A stretch of 64,000 bases of DNA from Candidatus Devosia phytovorans (GTDB lineage Bacteria > Pseudomonadota > Alphaproteobacteria > Rhizobiales > Devosiaceae): assembly GCA_029202405.1 (NCBI GenBank), contig CP119312.1:997001-1061000 (forward strand). The letters run 5' to 3'. Shown here piece by piece: positions 33,804-41,548 of this stretch. The translations under genes were made by a program, and so were the position numbers. Each line of letters opens with the position of its first letter. Position 1 is the stretch's first letter. The notes under the pieces were generated by a model. That model did not search any database, was not told where the DNA came from, and saw nothing but the letters and a program-made list of their open reading frames with translations.

Positions 33804-33904
33804 TCTGCTATAACAGCGATTTTCTTCGGGTTTGTAAGGATTCACTGTGACAGCGCCTTGGCACAATCCTGGCACTGTAGGAGTGCGCATCCAGCAGACA
33901 GAAC

Positions 33905-34258
33905 CTACTTCAGTTCCGACATGCTCGCCGAAAGGAATGCGCGTCCAGTGTCCGTCATCGTCAAGGCACGTCTACGACGATCTGTTCCAAACGCGATGTG
34001 CACGTAGTTGTGCCCACCGTTCATCTCTTTATGACCCTCTGCCCAGTAGGCAACATTGCGGGAGGCGGTGCCCGACTGAAGTCCTACAGATTGCTCCACG
34101 TCCTTCACGGAGATCTCTCTCTCTCCGATTTCCGCCTCTGAAATTTCGATTAGGGTCAGAACAGTCGAGACCTGCATTTTGGGGTCTATCGCCGAGAAGT
34201 GCTTGAGCATTGCTCTGGCTCGCTTGAGCGCTTGGCGATCGGTCGTAGTCAATTGCAT
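33905..34258 (-). CDS. MarR-like winged-helix protein, phage-associated
   Basis: A 117-aa protein, MQLTTTDRQALKRARAMLKH. It has a winged-helix layout: helix STVLTLIEISE, recognition region SVKDVEQSVGLQSGTASRNV, and a wing NYVHIAFGTDRRRRALTMT before GRAFLSASM. Similar MarR-like proteins are common in alphaproteobacterial prophages. An AGGAGC site precedes the ATG at 34258. It starts 53 bases after the 3' end of the intact tRNA-Leu, inside the low-GC island. Its target is unknown; it could be the last regulator left from the element. Confidence 0.72.
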   Translation of the reverse strand: MQLTTTDRQALKRARAMLKHFSAIDPKMQVSTVLTLIEISEAEIGEREISVKDVEQSVGLQSGTASRNVAYWAEGHKEMNGGHNYVHIAFGTDRRRRALTMTDTGRAFLSASMSELK

Positions 34259-34310
34259 GCTCCTAGCCCGATGTCCCGGCTTGTGACATTTACGTCAAGT
34301 TATGGATCGT

Positions 34311-34395
34311 TGGTGAGGGCTGCGGGGGTCGAACCCGCACGGCCAAGGCCGAGGCATTTTAAGTGCCTTGCGTCTACCAGTTTCGCCAAGCCCTC
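34311..34395 (-). tRNA. tRNA-Leu(UAA)
   Basis: An 85-base tRNA with encoded CCA. The acceptor stem GAGGGCT pairs with AGCCCTC; D-arm GGCGAAACTGGTAGACGC; anticodon stem AGGCA/TGCCT around loop CTTAAAA with anticodon TAA; a long class II variable arm; and T-arm GCGGGTTCGACCCCCGC. All stems pair. It reads UUA/UUG leucine codons. It lies within the island that splits another tRNA-Leu of the same anticodon. Confidence 0.93.
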
Positions 34396-34637
34396 TTAAG
34401 GTGTGCCATAGCACATTACTCTCGATACCGAGAGATTTACGTAGTTGCAGCAATGATTGAGGAGTTTTACCCTGCAATAACAGCGGGTTATTTTTTGCGA
34501 TGGGGAGAAATAACAAGCCGTCCCGGTGAAAGCAACGCTTTCTCACAGAGCCTTTTCAAGATGGCAGCAATCGGAAAACTTCAAATTCATCATAAGTCAT
34601 TGTAATTATTGGATTTCTTTTGACTTGCGCACTCTAT

Positions 34638-34669
34638 GTCCGTCGCGTCTACCATTCCACCACGCCCGC
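34638..34669 (-). pseudogene. 5' part of a broken tRNA-Leu gene
   Basis: Thirty-two bases read GCGGGCGTGGTGGAATGGTA then GACGCGACGGAC, the acceptor, D-arm and start of the anticodon stem of a tRNA-Leu. The sequence then departs into ATAGAG, unrelated to tRNA. The acceptor strand is fully complementary to the 3' fragment at 33755-33761. One base is missing from the D-loop and one stem position mismatches, so it has decayed. Confidence 0.72.
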
Positions 34670-34746
34670 TTGGCTTGGTGACCCGTGTTTGTCACAAGGC
34701 GGACGACAAAACAATTATTGCGCAGCGATTCTGCACCGGAGGCGAA

Positions 34747-35127
34747 ATGATCGAGCGGGTTGAAACCGGAATTGCGCCTTCGTCGGCGCCCATCAATGAT
34801 GCGGTGAAGGCGGACAAGCATCTGTGGCTGGTGGCCATTGCCGAGGATCCGGTAAGCGGGGAGATTGTCGGCGGCGGGATCGAGGCGCAGGCGCGGCGTT
34901 GTATCGAAAACCTCGAGATCGCCTGCAAGGCGGCGGGCGGCAGCCTGCGTAACCTGGTGATGGTGCAGATCTTTCTCGTCGATCGCGCCGATGCGGCCGG
35001 GATGAATGCGGTCTATCGCGAATTTTTCACCGAACAACCCTTTCCGGTACGGGCCACGGTGGTGGTCAAGGAACTGCTGGCCGAGGGACTGCTCATCGAA
35101 ATGACTGCAACGGCCGTATTGGACTGA
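34747..35127 (+). CDS. RidA family protein
   Basis: A 126-aa RidA/YjgF-type protein, MIERVETGIAPSSAPINDAV. The core GGGIEAQARRCIENLEIACK and VQIFLVDRADAAGMNAVYRE and the FPVRATVVVKEL region with the conserved Arg that binds substrate carboxylates are present. RidA hydrolyses reactive enamines and imines formed by PLP enzymes. The start at 34747 follows a GGAGGC site; an upstream in-frame ATG lies in the broken tRNA and is rejected. The ASCH-like gene follows after 2 bases. Confidence 0.85.
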   Translation: MIERVETGIAPSSAPINDAVKADKHLWLVAIAEDPVSGEIVGGGIEAQARRCIENLEIACKAAGGSLRNLVMVQIFLVDRADAAGMNAVYREFFTEQPFPVRATVVVKELLAEGLLIEMTATAVLD

Positions 35128-35129
35128 TC

Positions 35130-35414
35130 ATGCTGCTCAAGATGGACCTGCTCGAACAAATCAAGGCGGGCGACGTGGACCTGGTGTTTCGCCGCTGGAG
35201 CCGGCCATCGGTGAAGGCCGGAGGGACGCTCAAGACCAAGGTGGGGCTGTTGTCGATCGGGACGATCACCGACATGGACCCGGATGATGTCAGCGAAGCC
35301 GACGCGAAACGCGCCGGCTTCCGGGATGTGGCCGACTTCCGCAAGTGGCTCGACACGATGAAGCCGGGCCATCTGTTCCAGCGGATTGAAGTCAGCTATC
35401 TCGGCGAGGGCTAG
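35130..35414 (+). CDS. ASCH-like domain protein, 94 aa
   Basis: A 94-aa protein, MLLKMDLLEQIKAGDVDLVF, with RRWSRPSVKAGGTLKTK and a C-terminal FQRIEVSYLGEG. It is clearly paralogous to the N-terminal half of the protein at 42428-43009 (FRRW-RP-VKAGGTL and a YLGE/YVGE end). The pattern suggests the ASCH/PUA-like beta-barrel, often RNA binding; function is unknown. It follows RidA with almost no gap and its stop overlaps that of the convergent secreted-protein gene. Confidence 0.65.
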   Translation: MLLKMDLLEQIKAGDVDLVFRRWSRPSVKAGGTLKTKVGLLSIGTITDMDPDDVSEADAKRAGFRDVADFRKWLDTMKPGHLFQRIEVSYLGEG

Positions 35415-36478
35415 AGCCCGGCCATCAATGGCTTGAAATCGCGCTGATAGATGGCGGCGATGAAGCCCAAGTAGAGATCCTGCAGGTCGACGATGTCAGA
35501 CTCATAGTTTTCCATGGTCACGATCAGGGTCGGGAGTGCACCGGCGTCGCCACCGGCCGGAATGATGGTGACCTTGGGTTCAGGCACGTCCATGCGGAAA
35601 TCTGCGAGGCGTTCGACGATGATTTCGCCGGCCTGTTCGGCAAGCTCGGGGCTGCCGTAGGGCATGGCGATGTGCAGTGCTGCGGTTTCCTGGCCCCGCG
35701 TCAGGCCGATGATGGCGAGAGGAAAGGCGAGCAGGGGATCGACGCCGGCGTCGTGATTCTTGGTCTTGCCGCTGGCTTCAGGCTCGAATGTCGGCAGGGA
35801 GTCGGTGAAGGCAAAGAGTGTCCAGCCGGAGGCCAGTTCGAGCGTGGCCCCGTCTTCGGAGACCTGCTGCATACCGCGGAGCGTGTCAGCCCATACCTTG
35901 GTAAAGGCGGGCTCGTCATGCATGACGAGAAGGCTCTGATTGATCAGCGGCCAACTGCCGGTACGCATGACATAGTCGGGGGCAACGGCAAGACGCTGGG
36001 CCTTGCCCATGCCGGAGCCGAGCGGATCGGGTTCACTGGCGGCGAGATCGATCGCATTGTCCTCGCCACGAGCATAAATGGTGATTTCGCCATCTTCACT
36101 GTCGGTGAAATCGCGGGCGAGGAGCGCGTCATGAGCGCCATCTGCAAAGCCGGGTTCGCCAAAGATGACGGTGGTGTTTTCCGGTGCGGCACCCAAGGTG
36201 ATGACGCCGGTGGCCCTGCCGAAATCGATGCCTGTCGCGGGGTCCAGCTTGCTGTCGATCAGGGCGGCAGCCAGATCCAGATCGTCGATCACGCCGAAGG
36301 TGTTGGGATCGGCATTGGAGAAGCCGAGGGACGGGGCGAGGTAGTCGAAGGCCTTGGGTTGCTCGATGGCGCCCGGCATCAGGCCGATGGCCTTGAAGAT
36401 GTCGTCGAAGGCATAAGCGGGCGAGACGAGCGTCATGCCGGCAAGAAGAGTGAGGCTCGACAGGGCTGAAAAGCGCAT
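35411..36478 (-). CDS. Secreted hypothetical protein A of a tandem triplet
   Basis: A 355-aa protein, start MRFSALSSLTLLAGMTLVSP, signal peptide ending PAYA. The mature part shares with the next two genes the motifs LDPATGIDFGRATG, FGEPGF and GKAQRLAV followed by SWP. There is no known enzymatic motif. It is the last of three tandem paralogues. The start at 36478 sets the signal peptide; a longer frame upstream is unsupported. Probably periplasmic or lipoprotein-free secreted. Confidence 0.7.
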   Translation of the reverse strand: MRFSALSSLTLLAGMTLVSPAYAFDDIFKAIGLMPGAIEQPKAFDYLAPSLGFSNADPNTFGVIDDLDLAAALIDSKLDPATGIDFGRATGVITLGAAPENTTVIFGEPGFADGAHDALLARDFTDSEDGEITIYARGEDNAIDLAASEPDPLGSGMGKAQRLAVAPDYVMRTGSWPLINQSLLVMHDEPAFTKVWADTLRGMQQVSEDGATLELASGWTLFAFTDSLPTFEPEASGKTKNHDAGVDPLLAFPLAIIGLTRGQETAALHIAMPYGSPELAEQAGEIIVERLADFRMDVPEPKVTIIPAGGDAGALPTLIVTMENYESDIVDLQDLYLGFIAAIYQRDFKPLMAGL

Positions 36479-36512
36479 GGGGGAAATCCGATTGATGAAA
36501 TATGGCAGGAGT

Positions 36513-37487
36513 TTAGAGGTCGTCGCCCTGCATGGCCAAGACCGAGAACATCTGCAGGACCTGGCGAGATTCCTCGACGCCGGTATCGGCCGTGATGGTG
36601 ACGACGGAGACGGAATAGCCGTCGCGCTCGATGGTGTCGGTTTCCAGTGTGCCCAGACCCTCCGAGGTCGTGCGGGCCGTTTCGAGAACGGTTTCGATGG
36701 TAGCTTCCGCCTCGGCAAGCGGCGCCTCGAAGACCATTATAGTGCGCATGATCGGCTGGTCCTGCTGCAGTTCGAGGCTGAAGATGGCGGCGCGGTAGGA
36801 GACGAGCCCACTCATGACCATGACCTCGCGGGCCATGGGATCCTGCCAGCCGACGGCGCCGTCGAGGTGATTGTCGCCCTTGCGTTCGGCGAGGATGTCG
36901 AAAGCGGTGCGCCAGGGATTGGGTGATTTCGGCTTGGCATCGCGATGGGCCAGCACTTTTTCCATGGTGGGCCAGTTGCGGGTGATGATCAGGTCGTCAC
37001 CGGGATTGGCGAGGCGCTGGGCCATGCCCATGCCGTAGCCGAAGGCGTCCTTTTCGCTGAACAGGTCGAAGTCGGCCGAATTGTCGGCGCCGCGGGCATA
37101 GACGGGGATGTCGCCCAGCATGTGACGGTCGAAGGCGCGGGCGGAAATGGCGGCGACATGGTCGTCGGAATAGCCGGGTTCGCCGTGCAGGATGGTGATG
37201 GTTTCAGGCGCCAGGCCCAGGGTGATGGAACTGGTGACCTTGCTGAAATCAACGCCGGTGACAGGATCGACGCCTTTCGTGTTCAGCAGGGCGTCGGCCA
37301 GCTCGATCTCCATCATGGGGAGCGGCATGCCGGACTCGGGGCCGAAGCCGCCCAGAGGGGCGTTGTATTCGAAAGCGATCGGGTCGGTGGATTGATTGAA
37401 AAGGGAAGCGTAGCGGCGCAGGTCGTCGACGGCGAAGGCGGGGGAGGCGAGGCTGAAGGCAAGGGCGGCGGCAAGGAAATAACGCAT
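36513..37487 (-). CDS. Secreted hypothetical protein B of a tandem triplet
   Basis: A 324-aa protein, start MRYFLAAALAFSLASPAFA with a signal peptide. The shared family motifs are VDPVTGVDFSKVTS, HGEPGYSDD, GMGMAQRLA and NWP. It is the middle gene; spacing to its neighbours is 34 and 17 bases, so the triplet is an operon. Function unknown; the family appears restricted to related bacteria, but this needs a search. Confidence 0.7.
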   Translation of the reverse strand: MRYFLAAALAFSLASPAFAVDDLRRYASLFNQSTDPIAFEYNAPLGGFGPESGMPLPMMEIELADALLNTKGVDPVTGVDFSKVTSSITLGLAPETITILHGEPGYSDDHVAAISARAFDRHMLGDIPVYARGADNSADFDLFSEKDAFGYGMGMAQRLANPGDDLIITRNWPTMEKVLAHRDAKPKSPNPWRTAFDILAERKGDNHLDGAVGWQDPMAREVMVMSGLVSYRAAIFSLELQQDQPIMRTIMVFEAPLAEAEATIETVLETARTTSEGLGTLETDTIERDGYSVSVVTITADTGVEESRQVLQMFSVLAMQGDDL

Positions 37488-37504
37488 GCGGTATCCGTAG
37501 ATCA

Positions 37505-38419
37505 CTATTGGGCGGCGGGTTCGACGATCGTGACCATGCCGATACTATGGGGGGCGACCTCTTCGACAGCGATGGAGGCCGTAGCGCCGGGCATGAGCGA
37601 GCTGCCGTGATGCTGCGTGAGTGCTGTTGCGTTCTGCTCGGCTGCCGCGGCGTCGTCATAGGGGGAGGCGACGATCGTGGTGGTGCCCGTCGCGCCGGGG
37701 GCCAGCGTGAGCATGCTCACGGGCGACTTGGGCGTCGAGGCAGGTTGGGCGAGGGAGACATTCTGGGCACCCATGATGGAGGCCGGCGCCTTGCCCTGCA
37801 GAACCCTGAGGGTGCCTTCCAGCGTTGCAGACCACAGACTGGGTTCGTCGGGTGGGGTGGCCATGGCCGAGAGCACGGCTTCCATCCTGGGCCAACTCGA
37901 TGTGTGGACCACCGTGGTATCGGAAATTGCCAGGCGCTGGGCGCGCCCGAGCGGGGCGCTGAAGGGGTCGGGGTCGTCGACTGCGAGGCGTACATGGCCA
38001 TCCTCGCGGAGACCGAACACGGTCCAGCCAGCGATGTCGCGCTTTTCGAACTCCCGCCTTTGCAGGGTGTTTGGGGCGCTGCCGGCGAAGCCGGGCGCGC
38101 CAAAGAGGACGGTTACGCGGTCCGCCAGATGGCCGAAGCTGAGGATGCCCGTCACCTGCGAGAAATCGATACCGGAGATTGGATCGTCCTGCTTGAGCGC
38201 CAGGGCGTTGATCAGGTTCTGTTCGACCATGGACTGCATGACCTCGGCATGGCCGATGAAGCCGGGTGGAGCGGCAGAGACATAGAGCAGGACGGCAGAG
38301 CGTTCGGAGGTCAGCGGAACGGCCGCGATGGCGCTGGTCAGCTCGTCGGTGGTCTGGGCCAGGGCAGGCTGAACCAGCAGTGTGGCGGCAAGAAATAGAC
38401 GGCCTGCAAAATGCTTCAT
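37505..38419 (-). CDS. Secreted hypothetical protein C of a tandem triplet
   Basis: A 304-aa protein, start MKHFAGRLFLAATLLVQPAL with a signal peptide ending LAQ. Family motifs are DDPISGIDFSQVTG, FGAPGFAG, LGRAQRLAI and SWP. It is the first and most divergent of the three. The gene begins 41 bases after the RluA-type synthase gene on the same strand, so cotranscription is possible. Confidence 0.7.
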   Translation of the reverse strand: MKHFAGRLFLAATLLVQPALAQTTDELTSAIAAVPLTSERSAVLLYVSAAPPGFIGHAEVMQSMVEQNLINALALKQDDPISGIDFSQVTGILSFGHLADRVTVLFGAPGFAGSAPNTLQRREFEKRDIAGWTVFGLREDGHVRLAVDDPDPFSAPLGRAQRLAISDTTVVHTSSWPRMEAVLSAMATPPDEPSLWSATLEGTLRVLQGKAPASIMGAQNVSLAQPASTPKSPVSMLTLAPGATGTTTIVASPYDDAAAAEQNATALTQHHGSSLMPGATASIAVEEVAPHSIGMVTIVEPAAQ

Positions 38420-38460
38420 GAAAATATCCCCGGTCGAAAAGTAGCCCAGAGGTTGTGTCA

Positions 38461-39132
38461 CTAAAAAGGCGTCGGGGCGATGAAGGTCATGAATTCATTG
38501 GTCGTTGGGTGGGTGAGGCCCAATTCGGCGGCGTGGAGCTGGAGACGATCGGCGGCGGCGAAGGTTTCGGGGTCGGCATAAAAGGCATCGCCCAGAATCA
38601 CATGGCCGATGGCCTTCATGTGAACCCGCAACTGATGGGTGCGGCCGGTGAGGGGGTGGAGGCGGACGCGGGTGGCATTGGCTTCGCGTTCGAGCACGGT
38701 CCATTCGGTCTGGGAGGGGCGGCCGTTTTCATGGTCGACGCGCTGGCGGGGCTTGTTCTCCCAATCGGTGGCGAGGGGCAGGTCGACGAGACCTGTGTCG
38801 GCTTCGATGATGCCGGCGACGCGGGCGATATAGGCCTTGGTGGTCTTGCGGTGTTCGAACTGGCTGCCGATGCGGCCATGGGCGCGCTTGTTGAGCGCGA
38901 GGACGAGGACGCCGGAGGTGTCCTTGTCGAGGCGGTGGCACATGCCGGCGGTGGGCCAGGTCTGGCGGGCGCGATGTTCGACGCAGTCCCAGAGGGACGG
39001 ATCCTTGCCGGGAACGCTCAACAGGCCACTCTGCTTGTCGACGACGAGGATGTCGTCATCGACGTGAAGAACGTTGAGATAGGGCTCAAGCGGCGGGAAA
39101 TAGTCTTTGAGCGTGGGCATGGGTCCGGACAT
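38461..39132 (-). CDS. RluA family 23S rRNA/tRNA pseudouridine synthase
   Basis: A 223-aa pseudouridine synthase. The catalytic motif is CHRLDKDTSGVLVLA with the active Asp; LHPLTGRTHQLRVHMKAIGH and GDAFYAD are the other RluA-family blocks. It isomerises specific uridines in rRNA or tRNA; the short form lacks an S4 domain and resembles RluA itself. The precise start is uncertain (39132 or 39120); neither has a strong ribosome site. Confidence 0.88.
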   Translation of the reverse strand: MSGPMPTLKDYFPPLEPYLNVLHVDDDILVVDKQSGLLSVPGKDPSLWDCVEHRARQTWPTAGMCHRLDKDTSGVLVLALNKRAHGRIGSQFEHRKTTKAYIARVAGIIEADTGLVDLPLATDWENKPRQRVDHENGRPSQTEWTVLEREANATRVRLHPLTGRTHQLRVHMKAIGHVILGDAFYADPETFAAADRLQLHAAELGLTHPTTNEFMTFIAPTPF

Positions 39133-39233
39133 GGGTGCCATCTAGCAGAGATGAACGGACACGTGAACGCGAATTCATGGAACGGGTCGAGTCGGCGATC
39201 GTTGATCTGGCAGAACAAACAGAGGAGTTTGAA

Positions 39234-39416
39234 ATGCATAAGGATCAGGTTGAAGGTGCTGGCAAGCAGGTCAAGGGCGCTGTGAAAGACGCTGCAGGCG
39301 GGCTGACTGGCAATGAACGACTGCAGGCCGAAGGCAAGCTCGACAAGGCCGAAGGCAAGCTGCAGCAGAAGGTCGGCGACGTGAAGGACAAGGCTCGGGA
39401 TTCCCTGAAGCACTAG
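39234..39416 (+). CDS. CsbD family stress-response protein
   Basis: A 60-aa highly charged protein, MHKDQVEGAGKQVKGAVKDA, with the CsbD repeats AGGLTGNERLQAEGKLDKAE and GKLQQKVGDVKDKARD. CsbD-like proteins accumulate in general stress; the mechanism is unknown. An AGAGGAG site precedes the ATG. A terminator follows, so it is monocistronic. Confidence 0.9.
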   Translation: MHKDQVEGAGKQVKGAVKDAAGGLTGNERLQAEGKLDKAEGKLQQKVGDVKDKARDSLKH

Positions 39417-39439
39417 CGCCAGTCGCGATTAGAAAATAG

Positions 39440-39464
39440 GGCCGTCCTTCGGGGCGGCCTTTTT
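39440..39464 (+). terminator. Intrinsic terminator of the CsbD gene
   Basis: GGCCGTCC and GGGCGGCC arms around a short loop, followed by TTTTTG, 24 bases after the stop. Confidence 0.85.
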
Positions 39465-39546
39465 GTTTGTGGGTGGATGGGTCGCTACCTGGCCACTGTC
39501 AGAGGGTGCTCTGGTCTGTGACAGCTGAGACGCCTATGGTCGCCGC

Positions 39547-40083
39547 ATGGAAACGGCAATTTTCAATACGGCGCTGGGCGAATTCGGCATTGGCTGGACC
39601 GATGCGGGGATCGCGCGACTGCAATTGCCAGGCATGGAGCGGGATGCGCTGCTGGAGCGGATCAATCGCGATGGGGCGCAGGGCGGTTGGCCAACGCGTG
39701 CGGTCGAAGCGATGATCAACCGGATCGAGGATTATGCCGAGGGCGCTGAGGCGGATTTTGCCGATGTGGCGCTGGATTTGACCGGTGTCTCGGAGTTCCA
39801 CCGGCGAGCCTATGACCTGCTGGTGCAGATCGGCTGGGGCGAAACGACCACCTATGGTGCCATGGCGCGGCAATTGGGCGATGTTGGCCTGTCGCGCGCG
39901 GTGGGGGCAGCGATGGGGGCCAATCCGGTCCCGCTGATCATTCCATGCCATCGCGTTCTGGCGAGTGACGGCAAGCCGGGCGGGTTTTCGGCACCGGGCG
40001 GGGCGGAATCGAAGATGCGCATGCTGGCGCTGGAGGGCGTGCGCATCGGTACGCCGGCCGGGCAGATGACATTCGGGTTTTAG
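39547..40083 (+). CDS. ogt: Methylated-DNA-protein-cysteine methyltransferase
   Basis: A 178-aa O6-alkylguanine-DNA alkyltransferase. The active-site IPCHRV places the acceptor at Cys134; GETTTYGAMARQLGD and ANPVPLI are the DNA-binding helix and flank; GKPGGFSAPGG follows. It repairs O6-methylguanine in a suicidal reaction. No AdaA-type domain is fused. It is followed at 10 bases by the CHAD gene. Confidence 0.92.
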   Translation: METAIFNTALGEFGIGWTDAGIARLQLPGMERDALLERINRDGAQGGWPTRAVEAMINRIEDYAEGAEADFADVALDLTGVSEFHRRAYDLLVQIGWGETTTYGAMARQLGDVGLSRAVGAAMGANPVPLIIPCHRVLASDGKPGGFSAPGGAESKMRMLALEGVRIGTPAGQMTFGF

Positions 40084-40092
40084 GAGCAGGGC

Positions 40093-40992
40093 ATGGCGTT
40101 TGCGTTCAGGCAGCAAGGCGGGATTGGAGAGCAGGTGCGCAAGATTGCGCGCAAGCAGATCGAGCGGGCGCTGGAGGAATGCGACGCCCAGGATGCCGAT
40201 TTTGACAGGACGGTGCATGGGCTGCGGCGGCGTTGCAAGCGGCTGCGCGGACTGGTGCAGCTGATTGCGCCACATTTCAAGAAAAGCAAAGCTGAGGACA
40301 AGGCGTTTCGCGATGCGGCCAAGGGGCTGGCCGGGACGCGGGATGCCACTGTCATGGTGGAGACATTTGCCGCGCTGGTCGAACACGATCGCGGCCATGG
40401 CGGCATCATCGAGCATGACGGGCGGATGCTGGACTGGTTGAAAGACCAGGTGGGGACGCCGCCCGATGCCGATGAGCAGGCCGACATCCTTCAGGCCTTT
40501 GCCAAAGTGTTCAGGAAGGCGCGGAAGCGCGCCAGGGATTGGGACATTTCCGGGCACGGTTTTGCGCGGATCGGGGATGGGCTGGAGCAGACCTATCGGC
40601 AGATGCGACGCGACATGGCCGCGGCGCAGGACGAGGGGACGGCGGAAACGATGCATGAGTGGCGCAAGCAGGTCAAATATCACTGGCACCATGTGAGCCT
40701 GTTTCAGAACACAGCGCCGGACCTGTTGACGCCGCGCCGGCAGGTGCTCGACAAGCTGGGTGAATATCTGGGTGACCACCACAATCTCGCCGTGCTGGGT
40801 GACCTGTTGCGGCAGCATGAGGAGGCGGCCAGCAAGAGCGATCTGATCCTCGTGCGCAAGGCGATCGCCGAGCGGCAGGCAGGATTGGCGAAAGATGCCT
40901 TTGCGCTGGGACGACAATTGACGGCAGAAAAGCCCGGAACGCTGCGCGAGCGGTTTGCGCAATACTGGCTGCTGCTTCCAAAGAAGGATTGA
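40093..40992 (+). CDS. CHAD domain protein
   Basis: A 299-aa all-helical protein with conserved histidines in the CHAD domain: DRTVHGLRRRCKRLRGLVQL, DAKGLAGTRDATVMVE-like packing and MHEWRKQVKYHWHHV. CHAD proteins bind polyphosphate. It ends 2 bases before the CYTH protein, its common partner, so a polyphosphate-binding/hydrolysing pair is likely. Starts MAFAFRQQGGIGE. Confidence 0.92.
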   Translation: MAFAFRQQGGIGEQVRKIARKQIERALEECDAQDADFDRTVHGLRRRCKRLRGLVQLIAPHFKKSKAEDKAFRDAAKGLAGTRDATVMVETFAALVEHDRGHGGIIEHDGRMLDWLKDQVGTPPDADEQADILQAFAKVFRKARKRARDWDISGHGFARIGDGLEQTYRQMRRDMAAAQDEGTAETMHEWRKQVKYHWHHVSLFQNTAPDLLTPRRQVLDKLGEYLGDHHNLAVLGDLLRQHEEAASKSDLILVRKAIAERQAGLAKDAFALGRQLTAEKPGTLRERFAQYWLLLPKKD

Positions 40993-40994
40993 CG

Positions 40995-41462
40995 ATGGCG
41001 CAGGAAATCGAGCGCAAATTTCTGGTGAGTTCGGACGGCTGGAAGCGGGGTGTGGCGAGCAGCGAGCTGTTGCGGCAGGGCTATCTGTCGTCCAATGCCA
41101 AGGCGACGGTGCGGGTGCGGACCAAGGACGATGCCGAGGCCTATGTCACCATCAAGGGGGCGACCAGCGGCATGTCGCGGGCGGAATATGAATATGCCGT
41201 TCCGGTGGATGATGCGCGCGAAATGCTGGTGATGGCGGCGCCGCATGTGGTGGAGAAACGCCGGCATATCGTGCCGTTCGGCGGGCTGACCTGGGAAGTG
41301 GACGTTTTCGAGGGACGCCACGCCGGGCTGGTGATGGCGGAAGTGGAGCTCGAGGCCGAGGACCAAGCGGTGGAACTGCCGGAATGGATCGGCAGGGAAG
41401 TGACCGAGGACGACCGCTATTTCAACGCCAGCCTGTCGCGGGCCGATGGGCCGCCGGATTGA
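40995..41462 (+). CDS. CYTH domain triphosphatase-like protein
   Basis: A 155-aa CYTH-fold protein opening MAQEIERKFLV, the signature EIERKF of the triphosphate tunnel family. Further basic and acidic strands (ATVRVRTKDDAEAYVTIKG, RAEYEYAVPVDDA, EVDVFEGRHAGLVMAEVEL) line the tunnel. It is probably a tripolyphosphatase or inorganic triphosphatase rather than an adenylate cyclase. It is directly downstream of a CHAD gene. Confidence 0.9.
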   Translation: MAQEIERKFLVSSDGWKRGVASSELLRQGYLSSNAKATVRVRTKDDAEAYVTIKGATSGMSRAEYEYAVPVDDAREMLVMAAPHVVEKRRHIVPFGGLTWEVDVFEGRHAGLVMAEVELEAEDQAVELPEWIGREVTEDDRYFNASLSRADGPPD

Positions 41463-41548
41463 ACAGTGCGTTCAGCCGGCGAATTGATCCAGGTCATTGA
41501 TCGGCCGTGCTTCTGATCCCAGATGCAAGGGATTGATAGGAGCATAAA

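Larger units (their letters stand above)
33804..34637. mobile_element. Remnant of an integrated element inside a tRNA-Leu gene
   Basis: The 834 bases between the two tRNA-Leu pieces are visibly more A+T-rich than the flanks. They contain a phage-like winged-helix gene and an intact tRNA-Leu(UAA). At 33860-33876 are two TGGCAC words, in GGCACAATCCTGGCAC, like those near integrase attachment sites. No integrase gene remains, so this looks like a decayed, probably immobile insertion. The stretch 34396-34637 holds no gene that I can support. Confidence 0.6.

Noticed and set aside
33753..34007. Short frame beginning MRAAGIEPARLAPRDFKSA
   Set aside because: This is the translation of a tRNA fragment in the wrong strand, a known annotation artefact; it covers the broken tRNA-Leu.
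34199..34399. Frame containing AAGVEPARPRPRHFKC
   Set aside because: It overlaps the intact tRNA-Leu and is again a tRNA-derived shadow.
33804..34637. Active prophage or integrative element
   Set aside because: No integrase, structural or replication genes are present; only a small remnant is supported.
34636..34746. N-terminal extension of the RidA frame
   Set aside because: The extension lies over the tRNA-Leu 5' fragment and has no RidA similarity; the ATG at 34747 has a good ribosome site.
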